Source: Christensenella sp034926635 (GTDB taxonomy: Bacteria > Bacillota > Clostridia > Christensenellales > Christensenellaceae). From it: 64,000 nt of DNA. This document shows, in pieces, positions 1 to 8,275 of the stretch. A program made the position numbers and the translations under genes. The DNA is taken from contig JAYFQX010000019.1 of NCBI GenBank assembly GCA_034926635.1, forward strand, positions 1 through 64,000. Reading direction: 5' to 3'. Positions within the stretch are counted from its first letter, which is position 1, and each line of letters starts with the position of its first letter. The notes beneath the pieces are model-generated. The model was not told the origin of the DNA and made no database searches. It saw only the letters and a list, made by a program, of their open reading frames with translations.

Positions 1-93
1 GTACAAGGAAATTGATCGAAGCGATGAGGGGATAATATCCCTGCCCTTCATTTTGCACTCAGAACTGTCCGAAAACAGACTCCTAAAAACGCT

Positions 94-120
94 AAAAACC
101 CGCTTAAATAGCGGGTTTTT
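94..120 (-). terminator. Intrinsic terminator after tRNA-Ser
   Basis: A perfect 11-bp inverted repeat (94-104 with 110-120, 5-nt loop) has an A-rich left arm and a T-rich right arm. It lies just 3' of the minus-strand tRNA gene, whose transcript would end in U residues here. It could act in both directions. Confidence 0.85.
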
Positions 121-130
121 AGACAAATTG

Positions 131-219
131 TGGCGGAGAAGGTGGGATTCGAACCCACGTGGGCTTGCACCCAACACGATTTCGAGTCGCGCTCGTTATG
201 ACCACTTCGATACTTCTCC
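131..219 (-). tRNA. tRNA-Ser(CGA)
   Basis: Read on the minus strand, the 89-nt sequence has an acceptor stem GGAGAAG/CTTCTCC, discriminator G and an encoded CCA end. It has the long variable arm typical of class II tRNAs and the T-loop GTTCGAATC. The anticodon loop is CTCGAAA in a 5-bp stem, giving anticodon CGA, which reads the serine codon UCG. A tRNA-Ser beside tadA is a familiar arrangement in Firmicutes, although the usual scRNA and dnaX neighbours are not seen here. Confidence 0.96.
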
Positions 220-233
220 GCGCGACGACAATT

Positions 234-262
234 ATTGTATCAAAAAATGCGTGTAATTGCAA
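234..262 (-). promoter_or_regulatory. Promoter of tRNA-Ser
   Basis: On the minus strand TTGCAA (257-262) is followed after 17 bp by TACAAT (234-239), about 15 bp before the tRNA 5' end. The -35 hexamer is self-complementary and is shared with the divergent promoter of the lipoprotein operon. Confidence 0.7.
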
Positions 263-285
263 TATGATTATGAAATCTGTATAAT
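257..285 (+). promoter_or_regulatory. Promoter of the lipoprotein-tadA operon
   Basis: TTGCAA (257-262), a 17-bp spacer and a perfect TATAAT (280-285) lie 38 bp upstream of the lipoprotein start at 324. The -35 element is the same six bases used on the other strand by the tRNA-Ser promoter. Confidence 0.7.
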
Positions 286-323
286 AATGAAGATAGAATT
301 TTGTAACAGACGGAGCCGTATTC

Positions 324-731
324 ATGAAGCGAAAAAGTTTTCTCTTGGCATTGGTATCCATATTATTTTTTTTGAGCGCATGCGCTCTTTCTCCAATCGA
401 AAAATATGAAAACTTTCTGGCTGACATGGATGCAGAAACCCGCATTGAAGTATGTCTTAAACAGATTTCAGAGAGAAATCCATCGCTTTATACGCGCGGT
501 GATGTCAAAACGATTCAAAAGGACCTGAAACTGCTGCAAACAGATGATACTGAAATCGCCATTATTAACGACAGCCTGATCACAGTAGTGCGAACGCTGG
601 AAGGATGTATCAAGTTGATTGACAGCAAGGACTTTGAAAAAGCACAGGCAGATTATGAATTTGCTGAAACGCTTTTTCGTACCGCGCAGGCACAGCTCGC
701 GCAGCTTCGGGGAGGTGCGCCCAGTGTTTGA
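324..731 (+). CDS. Small lipoprotein of unknown function
   Basis: The 135-residue product begins with a basic n-region, a hydrophobic core and the lipobox LSAC, with the lipidated cysteine at residue 20. It should therefore be exported and anchored to the outer face of the membrane. The mature part is about 115 residues, charged and helix-rich, with no cysteine pair or enzymatic motif I recognise. It is the first gene of a compact operon with tadA, and its last 8 bases overlap the tadA GTG start. A clear promoter lies at 257-285. The family is unknown to me; an extracytoplasmic helical-bundle lipoprotein is the most that can be said. Confidence 0.75.
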   Translation: MKRKSFLLALVSILFFLSACALSPIEKYENFLADMDAETRIEVCLKQISERNPSLYTRGDVKTIQKDLKLLQTDDTEIAIINDSLITVVRTLEGCIKLIDSKDFEKAQADYEFAETLFRTAQAQLAQLRGGAPSV

Positions 732-1170
732 CGAAGATTATATGAGGCTCGCCATCAAAGAAGCAATGCTTGCGCAGCAGGCGGACGAAGTACCTGTCGG
801 CGCAATCATCGTGCATCAAGGCATCGTCATTGCGCAAACGCATAATATGCGCGAATCGTGTAAAGATCCGCTTGCACACGCAGAGTTGCTTGCGATCCGT
901 GAAGCCTCGGCAATGCTTGGCGGTTGGCGGCTTTCCGGGTGTACCCTTTACGTGACGCTGGAGCCGTGTCCGATGTGCGCGGGCGGTGTCATCAACGCGC
1001 GTATCCCCCGTGTGGTGTTCGGCGCATATGATAAAAAAGCCGGCGCTTTTGGCACGCTTTATCACCTTGGCGAAGGCAGGCTCAACCATAAACCCGAAAT
1101 AACCGGCGGCGTGCTGGAACAGGAATGCTCTTCGCTGCTGACAAATTATTTTCGAAATAAAAGAAAGTGA
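724..1170 (+). CDS. tadA: tRNA-specific adenosine deaminase TadA
   Basis: This zinc deaminase converts A34 to inosine in the anticodon of tRNA-Arg(ACG), allowing it to read CGU, CGC and CGA. The 148-residue product carries the deaminase motif HAE (His52, with Glu54 as proton shuttle) and the second zinc motif PCPMC (Cys82, Cys85). The length fits the family. The start is taken as GTG 724: it is preceded by GGGGAGG with good spacing, the family N-terminus begins a few residues before the first helix, and no ATG fits. Another in-frame GTG at 715 is possible. The gene overlaps the preceding lipoprotein gene by 8 bases, which suggests coupled translation. Confidence 0.93.
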   Translation: MFDEDYMRLAIKEAMLAQQADEVPVGAIIVHQGIVIAQTHNMRESCKDPLAHAELLAIREASAMLGGWRLSGCTLYVTLEPCPMCAGGVINARIPRVVFGAYDKKAGAFGTLYHLGEGRLNHKPEITGGVLEQECSSLLTNYFRNKRK

Positions 1171-1181
1171 GATGTTTTGTA

Positions 1182-1379
1182 ATGGAATGTAAACAGGAAA
1201 AAAACCGCGAGACCTGCGCTTGCACCTATGGATGTCCCAGAAGCGGTCTTTGCTGCGAATGTGTCCGTCATCACCGCAGCCGGGGGCAAATCCCGGGATG
1301 CTTTTTCAGCAAAGAAGGCGAAGCCTCTTTTGACCGTAGCGTAGAAGCATTTATCCGCGACTGGAACAACCGCCAATGA
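1182..1379 (+). CDS. Small cysteine-rich DUF6485-type protein
   Basis: The 65-residue protein is dense in cysteines: CKQEKN, CACTYGCPRSGLCCEC and CFF, with a conserved-looking YHR/RHH centre. This matches the pattern of the DUF6485 family, small cytosolic proteins of anaerobic bacteria with presumed metal-binding cysteines and no known role. The ATG at 1182 gives a product that begins at the family's usual MECK; a GTG at 1167 would add five residues. Its stop codon overlaps the start of the following acetyltransferase (ATGA at 1376-1379), so the two are probably translationally coupled. The family call is from memory of the motif. Confidence 0.75.
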   Translation: MECKQEKNRETCACTYGCPRSGLCCECVRHHRSRGQIPGCFFSKEGEASFDRSVEAFIRDWNNRQ

Positions 1380-1882
1380 GTAAGGCGCGTCTGAAAAAAA
1401 TAAGTACCGAACGCGAATACCTGCTGACTGCTGATCTCGCCCACCAAATCTGGCGCGAGCATTATTCCGCTTTTATCGGCGCCGACCAAATTGAATATAT
1501 GCTGGAAAAATTCCAAAGCGTTAACGCCCTGAAAGCAGCGGTTGCCGCCGATGGTTACGAGTATTACCTGATCAAAAAAACAGGCGTTCCCATCGGTTAT
1601 GCGGGAATCAAAACCAATCATCCCGCAGGTAAGCTTTTTTTAAGCAAGTTTTATATTTTAAAGGATTATCGCGGCCGCGGGTTTGCCAAAGACGTCATTG
1701 CAGAACTCATTGATATGGCGTCACGGTTGCGCCTAAAGTCTATCTGGCTGACCGTTTCCAAAAATAACGAATCTGCCATGACAGCCTACCGCCGTCTTGG
1801 TTTTACGCAAACCGACAGTATTTGTATGGATATCGGCGGCGGGTTTGTGATGGATGATTATATTTTCGAACGCTCGGTCTAA
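1376..1882 (+). CDS. GNAT family N-acetyltransferase
   Basis: The 168-residue protein has the GNAT fold signature: beta4 followed by the acetyl-CoA pyrophosphate loop YRGRGFAKD (residues 98-106), then SIWLTVSKNNESAMTAYRR, the usual helix and Tyr/Asn region of motif B. The C-terminal FERSV is typical of the RimI-like branch. GNAT enzymes transfer an acetyl group from acetyl-CoA to an amine on a small molecule or protein; the acceptor cannot be told from sequence. The start codon overlaps the stop of the small cysteine-rich gene. The operon ends at a terminator 8 bp downstream. Confidence 0.88.
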   Translation: MSKARLKKISTEREYLLTADLAHQIWREHYSAFIGADQIEYMLEKFQSVNALKAAVAADGYEYYLIKKTGVPIGYAGIKTNHPAGKLFLSKFYILKDYRGRGFAKDVIAELIDMASRLRLKSIWLTVSKNNESAMTAYRRLGFTQTDSICMDIGGGFVMDDYIFERSV

Positions 1883-1889
1883 AGCTTCT

Positions 1890-1925
1890 TACCGGGACAG
1901 AGATCTTGCCTGCCCCGGTATTTTT
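1890..1925 (+). terminator. Terminator of the tadA-GNAT operon
   Basis: A 7-bp stem TACCGGG/CCCGGTA (1890-1896 with 1914-1920) is followed directly by five T residues. It begins 8 bases after the acetyltransferase stop codon. Confidence 0.75.
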
Positions 1926-1979
1926 GTACCCACAAACAGATTGCCGCTTATTAGTTCCCAGGACAAAGTTTCGCTAGGC

Positions 1980-3056
1980 TCACTGCCCCCGCTCTTCCCA
2001 TTGTTCTGCATCGGAGAGTTTGGTCTGGATACGGATCGACCGTTTTTGTACAGCTTCCAGATGGTTTTGCGCTGCCGAAAGCGAATTCTGCGTTTTCTGC
2101 AAAAGCAGTGCAAATTGCTCGAACTCAGCTTTCACCGCGGCCAACATGTCGATAATCAAAGCGGAATGCTGCTTGATTGACAAGGTCTTAAACCCAGTTT
2201 GCAGGCTGGTCAACAATGCGCACAGCGTGGACGGTCCTGTCACCATCACTTTATATTTGCTTTGTAATTGCTCGATTAGACCTACGCGGATCACCTCGGC
2301 ATACAGCCCTTCCGATGGCAGAAACATCACGGCAAAATCTGTTGTTTTTGGGGGACGAATATACTTATCGCTTATCTTCCTGGCTTCTGCCAGCACCGCT
2401 GTCGCCAGCTCTTTTTGCGCAATACGTACTTCCTCCATATTTCCCGCCTCCATCATGGCAAGCACACGCGAATAGCGATCCATAGGAAATTTCGCATCGA
2501 TCGGCAGCAAGGTTGCCCCGCCTTCATCACGCGGCAGCTTCACGGCGAATTCCACTGCGTTATCTCCGGAGATTTTTACATTCTCTTCATATTGCCCCGG
2601 CGCCATAAAATCGGAAAGAAGCTTATAAAGCTGCACCTCGCCCCAAATACCGCGCGTTTTTACGTTAGACAATAAATTTTTCAGGTCTCCAATATCGTTT
2701 GTCAGCGCACGCACCTCGCCCATACTGCGATAAACCTGCTGTAACTGCTCGCTAACGCGTTGGAACGATGTAGAAAGCCCGCTTTTCAGCGTGGTATCCA
2801 GCTTTTGATCTACAGAAATCCTGATTTCGTTTAACTTTTCTTCCACAGTACGCCGCAAAATCTCCACGCTTTGATTATTGGCGCCCGCCGCGCGGTTTAC
2901 GCTGTCTAAAACCATACGGGAGAGCACCTGAAACTGCTCTGTCACCTCAAGCCGCAGTCTTGCGCCATCGTCGTTTTTCCGCCCCTGTCGTACCAGAATT
3001 ACAACGCACAACACGACCACTGCCGCAAGCGTAATCCATATTATATAATCTGTCAT
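1980..3056 (-). CDS. rmuC: DNA recombination protein RmuC
   Basis: RmuC proteins limit recombination at inverted repeats and are thought to act at damaged or collapsed forks; a nuclease-like core is predicted for the family. The 358-residue product has an N-terminal membrane segment (about residues 3-22), a long coiled-coil region with heptad-like QSVEILRRTVEEKLNEI, and the RmuC core with RGIWGEVQLYKLL, PIDAKFPMDRY, and FLPSEGLYAEV. Two ATGs are available at 3062 and 3056; the second is placed better behind the AAAGGAGAG ribosome site. It is a single gene, convergent with the tadA operon and divergent from the rRNA methyltransferase gene. Confidence 0.93.
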   Translation of the reverse strand: MTDYIIWITLAAVVVLCVVILVRQGRKNDDGARLRLEVTEQFQVLSRMVLDSVNRAAGANNQSVEILRRTVEEKLNEIRISVDQKLDTTLKSGLSTSFQRVSEQLQQVYRSMGEVRALTNDIGDLKNLLSNVKTRGIWGEVQLYKLLSDFMAPGQYEENVKISGDNAVEFAVKLPRDEGGATLLPIDAKFPMDRYSRVLAMMEAGNMEEVRIAQKELATAVLAEARKISDKYIRPPKTTDFAVMFLPSEGLYAEVIRVGLIEQLQSKYKVMVTGPSTLCALLTSLQTGFKTLSIKQHSALIIDMLAAVKAEFEQFALLLQKTQNSLSAAQNHLEAVQKRSIRIQTKLSDAEQWEERGQ

Positions 3057-3281
3057 TACCATTCTCTCCTTTGCCTGTCATCCTCCCGCCGAAAACCGGA
3101 GCACATATTCATCGTCTAATTCCCTGCAGTCTATCATATCATACCACATGTACAAAGAAGGTATATCGTTCTGCTTTTGTATTATTTTCTGCTGGTACGC
3201 GCTTTTGCGGGATCACTTCTGTGATATAATATGAAGTACGGGAACACGGCTTCCCTATTCTATGATGAGGAAAACAACAAT

Positions 3282-4631
3282 ATGAAAAAAAATGATACGA
3301 TAGAATTATCCATCGACGATCTTGGTACCGACGGTCAAGGGATCGGCAGGTATGAAGGAATGGCGGTATTTGTACCAGGTGCTCTCCCCGGCGAAACCGT
3401 GCGTGCGCATGTGATCACCCTGAAAAAAAATTATGCTGTGGGCAAACTGGAGGAGATCCTCACCGCTTCGCCTATGCGCGTAAAACCCCCGTGCCATGTA
3501 TTTGGCAAATGCGGCGGCTGCACACTGCAGCATCTTTCGTATGCGGGGCAGCTGTCTTATAAGCATAGCGTGGTAGAAAATTGCCTAAGCCGTATCGGTG
3601 GTCTTAGTATCCCCGTCAATTTTCCGCTGCCGGCGCGTACGGAATACCGTTACCGCAACAAAGCGGCTTTTCCGCTGCAGCAAAACGGCGATTCCGTGAA
3701 CGTTGGTTTTTATGCCAATCATTCGCACCGCGTGATCGATGTGGATGACTGCAAAATCCAGCCGTCCTCTTACCAGATCATCCTCTCGCAGCTTCGCGTC
3801 TGGATCGTTAAAAACAACGTTAGTATTTATAATGAGCAAACGCATACCGGGCTGTTGCGCCACATTGTACTGCGCGAAAATAAAAACGGCGACGTCATGC
3901 TTGTGCTGTGCATCAACGGAGAAGATATCCCCCGCCGTTCTCATCTGCTTACACTGTTTGAGTTTGTGTTGCCGCAGGTAAAATCCATTATGCTGAACAT
4001 CAACACCAAAAAAACAAACGCGATTTTGGGCGATCGTTCCGTCTGTATTTACGGACAGGATCATATTTTTGAGACACTTTGCGGGCTTGAATTCAAAATT
4101 GGTCCGCAGACGTTTTTGCAGGTGAACTCCGCTCAGACAGAAGCGCTTTATCGCACGCTGATGAAATCCCTGCGCCTGACAAAGTCCGATACGGTGCTCG
4201 ACCTTTACTGCGGCGCAGGAACAATTTCCCTGCTTGCCGCGCAAGAGGCCGGAAAAGTCTTCGGGATCGAAATTGTCCCGCAGGCTGTTGAAGACGCACG
4301 TTTTAACGCACGCCTGAATCATATTGATAACGCGGAATTCCTGGTGGGCGATGCGGCGGCTCTACTTCCCGGTCTACTGAAAAGTCACGGAACGCCAAAC
4401 GCGGTGATCGTGGATCCCCCACGTAAAGGTCTTGAAGAGAGCATCATCCACCTGATCGCTTCTTCCGGCATTCCAAAGGTTGGCTATGTTTCCTGCAATC
4501 CCTCTACCCTCGCACGCGATTTAAAATTATTTACCGAGCTTGGTTATCAGCCAGGCGCAGTGCAGCCGGTGGATATGTTCCCGCAGACGACTCATGTGGA
4601 GACGGTAGTATTGATGTCTAAGGTCAGGTAA
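3282..4631 (+). CDS. rlmD: 23S rRNA (uracil-5-)-methyltransferase, RlmD/RumA type
   Basis: This enzyme methylates C5 of a uridine in 23S rRNA using S-adenosylmethionine. The 449-residue protein has an N-terminal TRAM domain (about 1-60), an iron-sulfur motif (Cys71, Cys77, Cys80, with a fourth cysteine expected near residue 153), the SAM loop VLDLYCGAGTISLLAA, the substrate-base motif DPPRKGL and the catalytic nucleophile Cys405 in SCNPST. Start ATG 3282 follows a GAGG site and gives the normal family N-terminus; the frame is open upstream to 3231 but that stretch is not family-like. In Firmicutes the same protein may modify one or two uridines (RlmCD), so the exact target is uncertain. Confidence 0.92.
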   Translation: MKKNDTIELSIDDLGTDGQGIGRYEGMAVFVPGALPGETVRAHVITLKKNYAVGKLEEILTASPMRVKPPCHVFGKCGGCTLQHLSYAGQLSYKHSVVENCLSRIGGLSIPVNFPLPARTEYRYRNKAAFPLQQNGDSVNVGFYANHSHRVIDVDDCKIQPSSYQIILSQLRVWIVKNNVSIYNEQTHTGLLRHIVLRENKNGDVMLVLCINGEDIPRRSHLLTLFEFVLPQVKSIMLNINTKKTNAILGDRSVCIYGQDHIFETLCGLEFKIGPQTFLQVNSAQTEALYRTLMKSLRLTKSDTVLDLYCGAGTISLLAAQEAGKVFGIEIVPQAVEDARFNARLNHIDNAEFLVGDAAALLPGLLKSHGTPNAVIVDPPRKGLEESIIHLIASSGIPKVGYVSCNPSTLARDLKLFTELGYQPGAVQPVDMFPQTTHVETVVLMSKVR

Positions 4632-4645
4632 AAAGTCAAGAAAAA

Positions 4646-4667
4646 GGTCTGATTTCAGGTCTCTTTT
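4646..4667 (+). terminator. Possible terminator after rlmD
   Basis: A 7-bp hairpin with two G-U pairs (4646-4652 with 4655-4661, 2-nt loop) is followed by TCTTTT. The loop is tight and the stem weak, so support is modest. Confidence 0.4.
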
Positions 4668-4976
4668 ACTATCGGGAGCATGAAAACATTCAATCCGAGG
4701 CCTAAACTTAACGCTCTGCGGAAACAGGGCAAAAGGCAGGAAACAGATAAAGTGTGTATAGTTTCGATACTGATTTGGATATCGGCGAGAGTTTGGGTAG
4801 TGGATTGGATGTTATATTTTGGTATAATATGGCGAGTGATCTTTAGAGAAAGAATAAAATCAATGAAGATTGGCAGACAATATTTATAATAATGGCGTCC
4901 CGCTATACGATAAATGTGAATAAAACAAAATCCTCCCGACCATCATAAGCAAGAGGGTTTCGTGCATCTATATGAA
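4668..4976. other. Gene-poor, apparently decayed stretch
   Basis: Between rlmD and the recombinase remnant there is no ORF with a ribosome site and recognisable protein. A 69-codon frame at 4680-4889 has no family features. In the +1 frame of the same stretch, roughly 4751-4845, the translation (DTDLDIGESLGSGLDVIF) looks more protein-like before a stop, which would fit a frameshifted remnant. Nothing firmer can be said. Confidence 0.4.
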
Positions 4977-5190
4977 TTAACCTTCAATATCAACTTTTAT
5001 CCCGGACTTGAATTCCACCGTAAAATGGTCTTCAAATACGATGATTTTCTGCAGAATCCTACGAACAAAGTTCTCATCAAACACGGTAATCGCGCAAGTC
5101 TGTGATTTCAAGAAAATTTAGTGATTTTGGCTGCCGTTTATCCCGGATGACGCCTGCAGTTTCTGACTTGACTTTAAAACCCAGAGCAGA
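4977..5190 (-). pseudogene. C-terminal remnant of a large serine recombinase
   Basis: Reading the minus strand towards a stop at 4977-4979 gives TVFDENFVRRILQKIIV followed by FEDHFTVEFKSGIKVDIEG. This is the typical C-terminal end of phage/transposon-type large serine recombinases (FDExLFRxLVEKIxV, then a beta strand VEFKSG). The frame is closed by a stop about 15 codons upstream of FDEN, and the preceding sequence continues in another frame (DKRQPKSLNFLEITDLRDY), indicating frameshift or truncation. The catalytic N-terminal domain is absent. It marks a past integration event of which only the tail survives; no flanking repeats were found. Confidence 0.6.
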
Positions 5191-5276
5191 ATGTCTCCTT
5201 CACCGTTCATAGGAATTACTGTTATAACTTTTTCAGAAATTCTTTTTATAAAGCTATTTTACATCACTTCAGACAC

Positions 5277-5315
5277 AAAATCCTTCCGAAACATCAGCAG
5301 TCTCGGAAGGATTTT
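5277..5315 (-). terminator. Strong terminator of the glycyl radical/polyol operon
   Basis: A perfect 13-bp inverted repeat (5277-5289 with 5303-5315) carries A residues on one side and T residues on the other, so it can stop transcription in both directions. It lies 43 bp beyond the dhaK-dhaL stop codon and is the natural end of the minus-strand operon that starts near 17.9 kb. Confidence 0.85.
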
Positions 5316-5357
5316 ATGTTTATGGTGGACTAATGTTATCATTTTCCTGTACTTAAA

Positions 5358-7103
5358 CTATTTTAACTTTTCCGAAAGCCCTGTAAAAATAACGCCCAAC
5401 GCATGCGCGCCAGCATCCGGATAACCGATGCTCCGCTTTCCAACCGTGCCCGCGCGACCCATCCGCGCCACAATGTCTTTTGTTTTTTCTGCACCGCTTA
5501 CAGCAGCCGCTGCGCCCAGCCTGAATCCCTCCGCGAAACTGTTTCCCTCCTTTGCATACGCTGTCCACGCATTTGCGCAGGGTATTAAAGCATCCATCAG
5601 TGTCTTATCACCGATTCCAGCGCCGCGCCCAAACGACCGTTCGCCCGTCTTCTGTACCCCAGCAACCGCAGCCTGCATTAGCTTCGCAAAACCGGCTACA
5701 TCAAGTGATGTCATTCCTTCCGCCGCCTTGCCTGCCGCACGGAACGCAGACCCCCAAATCGGGCCGGACGCTCCGCCGCAATATTCCATGATTACCATAG
5801 AGCATTCGCCCAAAAACGCTCCAATATCTTTTGCCTGTATAAGGCTAGTCCATTCGCGCTTTACCTGCCTGAAGCCTTTGGCTACACTCATGCCAAAATC
5901 GCCATCGCCCGCAAAAGAATCAAGCTCGCAAAACGGCACTTCATTCTCAATAATAATTTCGCTCATTGCGTCAACCAAATATTTCATATTATCCGTAGTA
6001 AAACGATCCGCTACCGCAGCGTATTCTGCAGGCGTTTCGATACGGTACTTCGGTTCTGCTTGCGCTTGTTTTTCATCATCTTCACTTTGGGGCTGCGCTA
6101 TCCCCGCTTTTCCGTTGATATGCAACGCTGGCGTTTCGCACGGCGTATCCAAAAGCTCTTCCAACTCATCATCCAATTTTATGACAGATAACGATGCTCC
6201 CGCCATATCGATGCTCGTCATATAATTCCCTACCAACGTGCGCACAATTGTGACGCCCCTGCCGGCAAGCTCCCGCCCAACCGCGGCATTCAGCAAATAC
6301 AGTTCCATAAGTGGTGAAGCGCCAAAGCCATTGACCATAACCGCCACCCGTTCTCCTCCGGATATCATAAGCGATTCGCATAATGATTGCGTCATTCTTG
6401 CCGCCAATTCGTTAGCACCTTGCAGTTCGCAGCGTTCAATGCCGGGCTCCCCATGAATCCCAACGCCGTATTCCATCTCCGTCTCGCCAAGTTCAAATGT
6501 CGGCGTGCCTTTTGCAGGCACCGTGCATGAAGTCAATGCAAAGCCTATGCTCTTTACACTGTCCGCCGCTTTTTGCGCAATTCGTTTGACTTGTGCAAGG
6601 GGATAGCCTTTTTCAGCCGCAGCCCCGGTAATCTTGTGCACAAACACAGTCCCCGCCACGCCGCGGCGCCCAACCGTATAAAGGCTGTCCTGCACCGCAA
6701 TATCGTCGTCTACCTTAATGTAGTCCACAGCGATTCCGTCTTCTTCCGCCAATGCCGCGGCATTTTTAAAATTCATCATGTCACCGCTGTAATTCTTAAT
6801 GATCAGCAATACGCCTTTTTCTCCGGCAACACGCCGAATTGCCTGATATACCTGTATCTGTGACGGCGACGCAAATACATCTCCGCAAACTGCCGCGTCA
6901 AGCATTCCTTTCCCTATAAATCCTGCATGCGCAGGCTCATGGCCACTTCCGCCCCCGCTGATCAAATTCACTTTATCTTTGCGTATATCGCGTTGATACA
7001 ATACTTTATATTTTGCATCCAACCCCAACGCCGGGTGCGCCGCCGCAATCCCGCGGCACATCTCCCGCGCGACGTCCTCCGAACAATTTATTATTTTTTT
7101 CAT
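5358..7103 (-). CDS. ATP-dependent dihydroxyacetone kinase, DhaK-DhaL fusion
   Basis: The enzyme phosphorylates dihydroxyacetone or a related short ketose, feeding triose phosphate into glycolysis. The 581-residue protein joins a DhaK domain (about 1-330) and a DhaL domain (about 375-581) through a charged linker. DhaK shows GGGSGHEP, NYSGDMMNF with Asp108, and GIHGEPG in which His217 is the residue that covalently binds the ketone. DhaL shows the Mg-ATP motif DSFAGDGDFG and the GGASGPIWG loop. One-chain fusions of this kind use ATP rather than the phosphotransferase system. It is the last gene of the nine-gene operon, 6 bp after gldA. Other short ketoses (erythrulose, hydroxyacetone) cannot be excluded as substrates. 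Confidence 0.9.
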   Translation of the reverse strand: MKKIINCSEDVAREMCRGIAAAHPALGLDAKYKVLYQRDIRKDKVNLISGGGSGHEPAHAGFIGKGMLDAAVCGDVFASPSQIQVYQAIRRVAGEKGVLLIIKNYSGDMMNFKNAAALAEEDGIAVDYIKVDDDIAVQDSLYTVGRRGVAGTVFVHKITGAAAEKGYPLAQVKRIAQKAADSVKSIGFALTSCTVPAKGTPTFELGETEMEYGVGIHGEPGIERCELQGANELAARMTQSLCESLMISGGERVAVMVNGFGASPLMELYLLNAAVGRELAGRGVTIVRTLVGNYMTSIDMAGASLSVIKLDDELEELLDTPCETPALHINGKAGIAQPQSEDDEKQAQAEPKYRIETPAEYAAVADRFTTDNMKYLVDAMSEIIIENEVPFCELDSFAGDGDFGMSVAKGFRQVKREWTSLIQAKDIGAFLGECSMVIMEYCGGASGPIWGSAFRAAGKAAEGMTSLDVAGFAKLMQAAVAGVQKTGERSFGRGAGIGDKTLMDALIPCANAWTAYAKEGNSFAEGFRLGAAAAVSGAEKTKDIVARMGRAGTVGKRSIGYPDAGAHALGVIFTGLSEKLK

Positions 7104-7109
7104 CTGTTT

Positions 7110-8243
7110 TTATCCCCTTTTTTCCTTATACGCCGCACCCAATTTATCTGCAGTTTCAATCGCCGCTGCTACGTCGTCTACTGTAATCGGGAATGGCATT
7201 GCATAAATGGATTCTTCCGGGATACACGCTTTTTCCGCTACTGCCGTAAGTTCTTCTTTGCTGATAGACTCTACCCCAATATCCGCAAGACAGACCGGCA
7301 ACCCTATCGCAAGACAAAAATCCAATACCTCTTCGATTTCTTCCATCGGCGCATTTTCTAGCACCAACTGCGCCAGCGTACCAAAGGCAACCTTTTCTCC
7401 ATGAAAGCTGTGATGAGTTCCCGGCAGAATCGTAAGTCCGTCATGAATCGCATGTGCTGCCGCCAAACCGCCGCTTTCAAACCCAATTCCCGACAAAAGG
7501 ATGTTTGCTTCTATTATATTTTCCAATGCGGGTGTAACTACTTTTGCTTCACACGCTGCTTTTGCCTTCACGCCGTCCGCAAGAAGAGTTTCATAACATA
7601 AGGTTGCGAGTGCGAACGCCGCTTTGGTTCCTTTGGCCGATCCGCATAGACCTTCCCTATAGCCGCACGGAAGCCCCGCGTTTATATTTGCAGACGAACG
7701 TACGTTCGCTCTCGCTTCAAAATATGTAGAAAGCGCATCGCCCATCCCCGATACCAAAAAACGTACCGGCGCGCCTGCAACCACCGTGGTATCAATCATC
7801 ACCACGCTTGGGCTTTGCTTGAAATATGCATAATCGTCAAACGCTCCGTCTTCATGGTACAACACAGCAGAATGGCTTGTCGGCGCATCTGTTGCCGCAA
7901 TCGTAGGAACAATAATCAATGCTTCGCCCTGCGCGACGCACTTCGCCGTATCAATTGCTTTGCCGCCGCCCAGCCCTATGGTGCAGCTGCAATTTTTTTC
8001 TTTGGAAAGCGCCTGCAGCCTTGCCACTTCTTCCCTTGAACATTCTCCACGAAATCCCGTTTCTACAAACGTTACGCCAAATTTTTCAGCAGATTCCTGC
8101 AGTTTTTCCCTGACGCGCGCCGCATCATCCGGATGCGCGATCAAAAGCGCAGACTCTCCAAATGTTTTTACAAAATACCCAATGTTTTTAATCTCGTCTT
8201 CGCCCTGCACATATTTTGTCGGGCATATATAAGCTTTTCTCAT
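7110..8243 (-). CDS. gldA: Glycerol dehydrogenase-type iron/zinc alcohol dehydrogenase
   Basis: GldA enzymes interconvert glycerol and dihydroxyacetone (or 1,2-propanediol and hydroxyacetone) with NAD. The 377-residue protein has the family dinucleotide segment GLGGGKAIDTAK, the conserved PTIAATDAPTS, and the metal ligands expected in GMGDALSTYFEA (Asp), AAHAIHDGL (His) and HHSFHGEKVAFG (His). The length is normal. Start ATG 8243. The gene sits between the FMN split-barrel gene and the DhaK-DhaL kinase, which makes an oxidise-then-phosphorylate pair. In this operon it could equally reduce an aldehyde or ketone made by the glycyl radical enzyme; direction cannot be read from sequence. Confidence 0.9.
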   Translation of the reverse strand: MRKAYICPTKYVQGEDEIKNIGYFVKTFGESALLIAHPDDAARVREKLQESAEKFGVTFVETGFRGECSREEVARLQALSKEKNCSCTIGLGGGKAIDTAKCVAQGEALIIVPTIAATDAPTSHSAVLYHEDGAFDDYAYFKQSPSVVMIDTTVVAGAPVRFLVSGMGDALSTYFEARANVRSSANINAGLPCGYREGLCGSAKGTKAAFALATLCYETLLADGVKAKAACEAKVVTPALENIIEANILLSGIGFESGGLAAAHAIHDGLTILPGTHHSFHGEKVAFGTLAQLVLENAPMEEIEEVLDFCLAIGLPVCLADIGVESISKEELTAVAEKACIPEESIYAMPFPITVDDVAAAIETADKLGAAYKEKRG

Positions 8244-8275
8244 GTTTATTCTCCCATTATTTTATATATAGTCAT

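Noticed and set aside
4680..4889. 69-codon plus-strand frame after rlmD
   Set aside because: It has no ribosome site and no family resemblance, and lies in AT-rich decayed DNA that also holds a recombinase remnant.
5358..7103. Phosphotransferase-dependent DhaK and DhaL as separate genes
   Set aside because: The frame is continuous with a linker and there is no DhaM. The one-chain form fits the ATP-dependent kinase.
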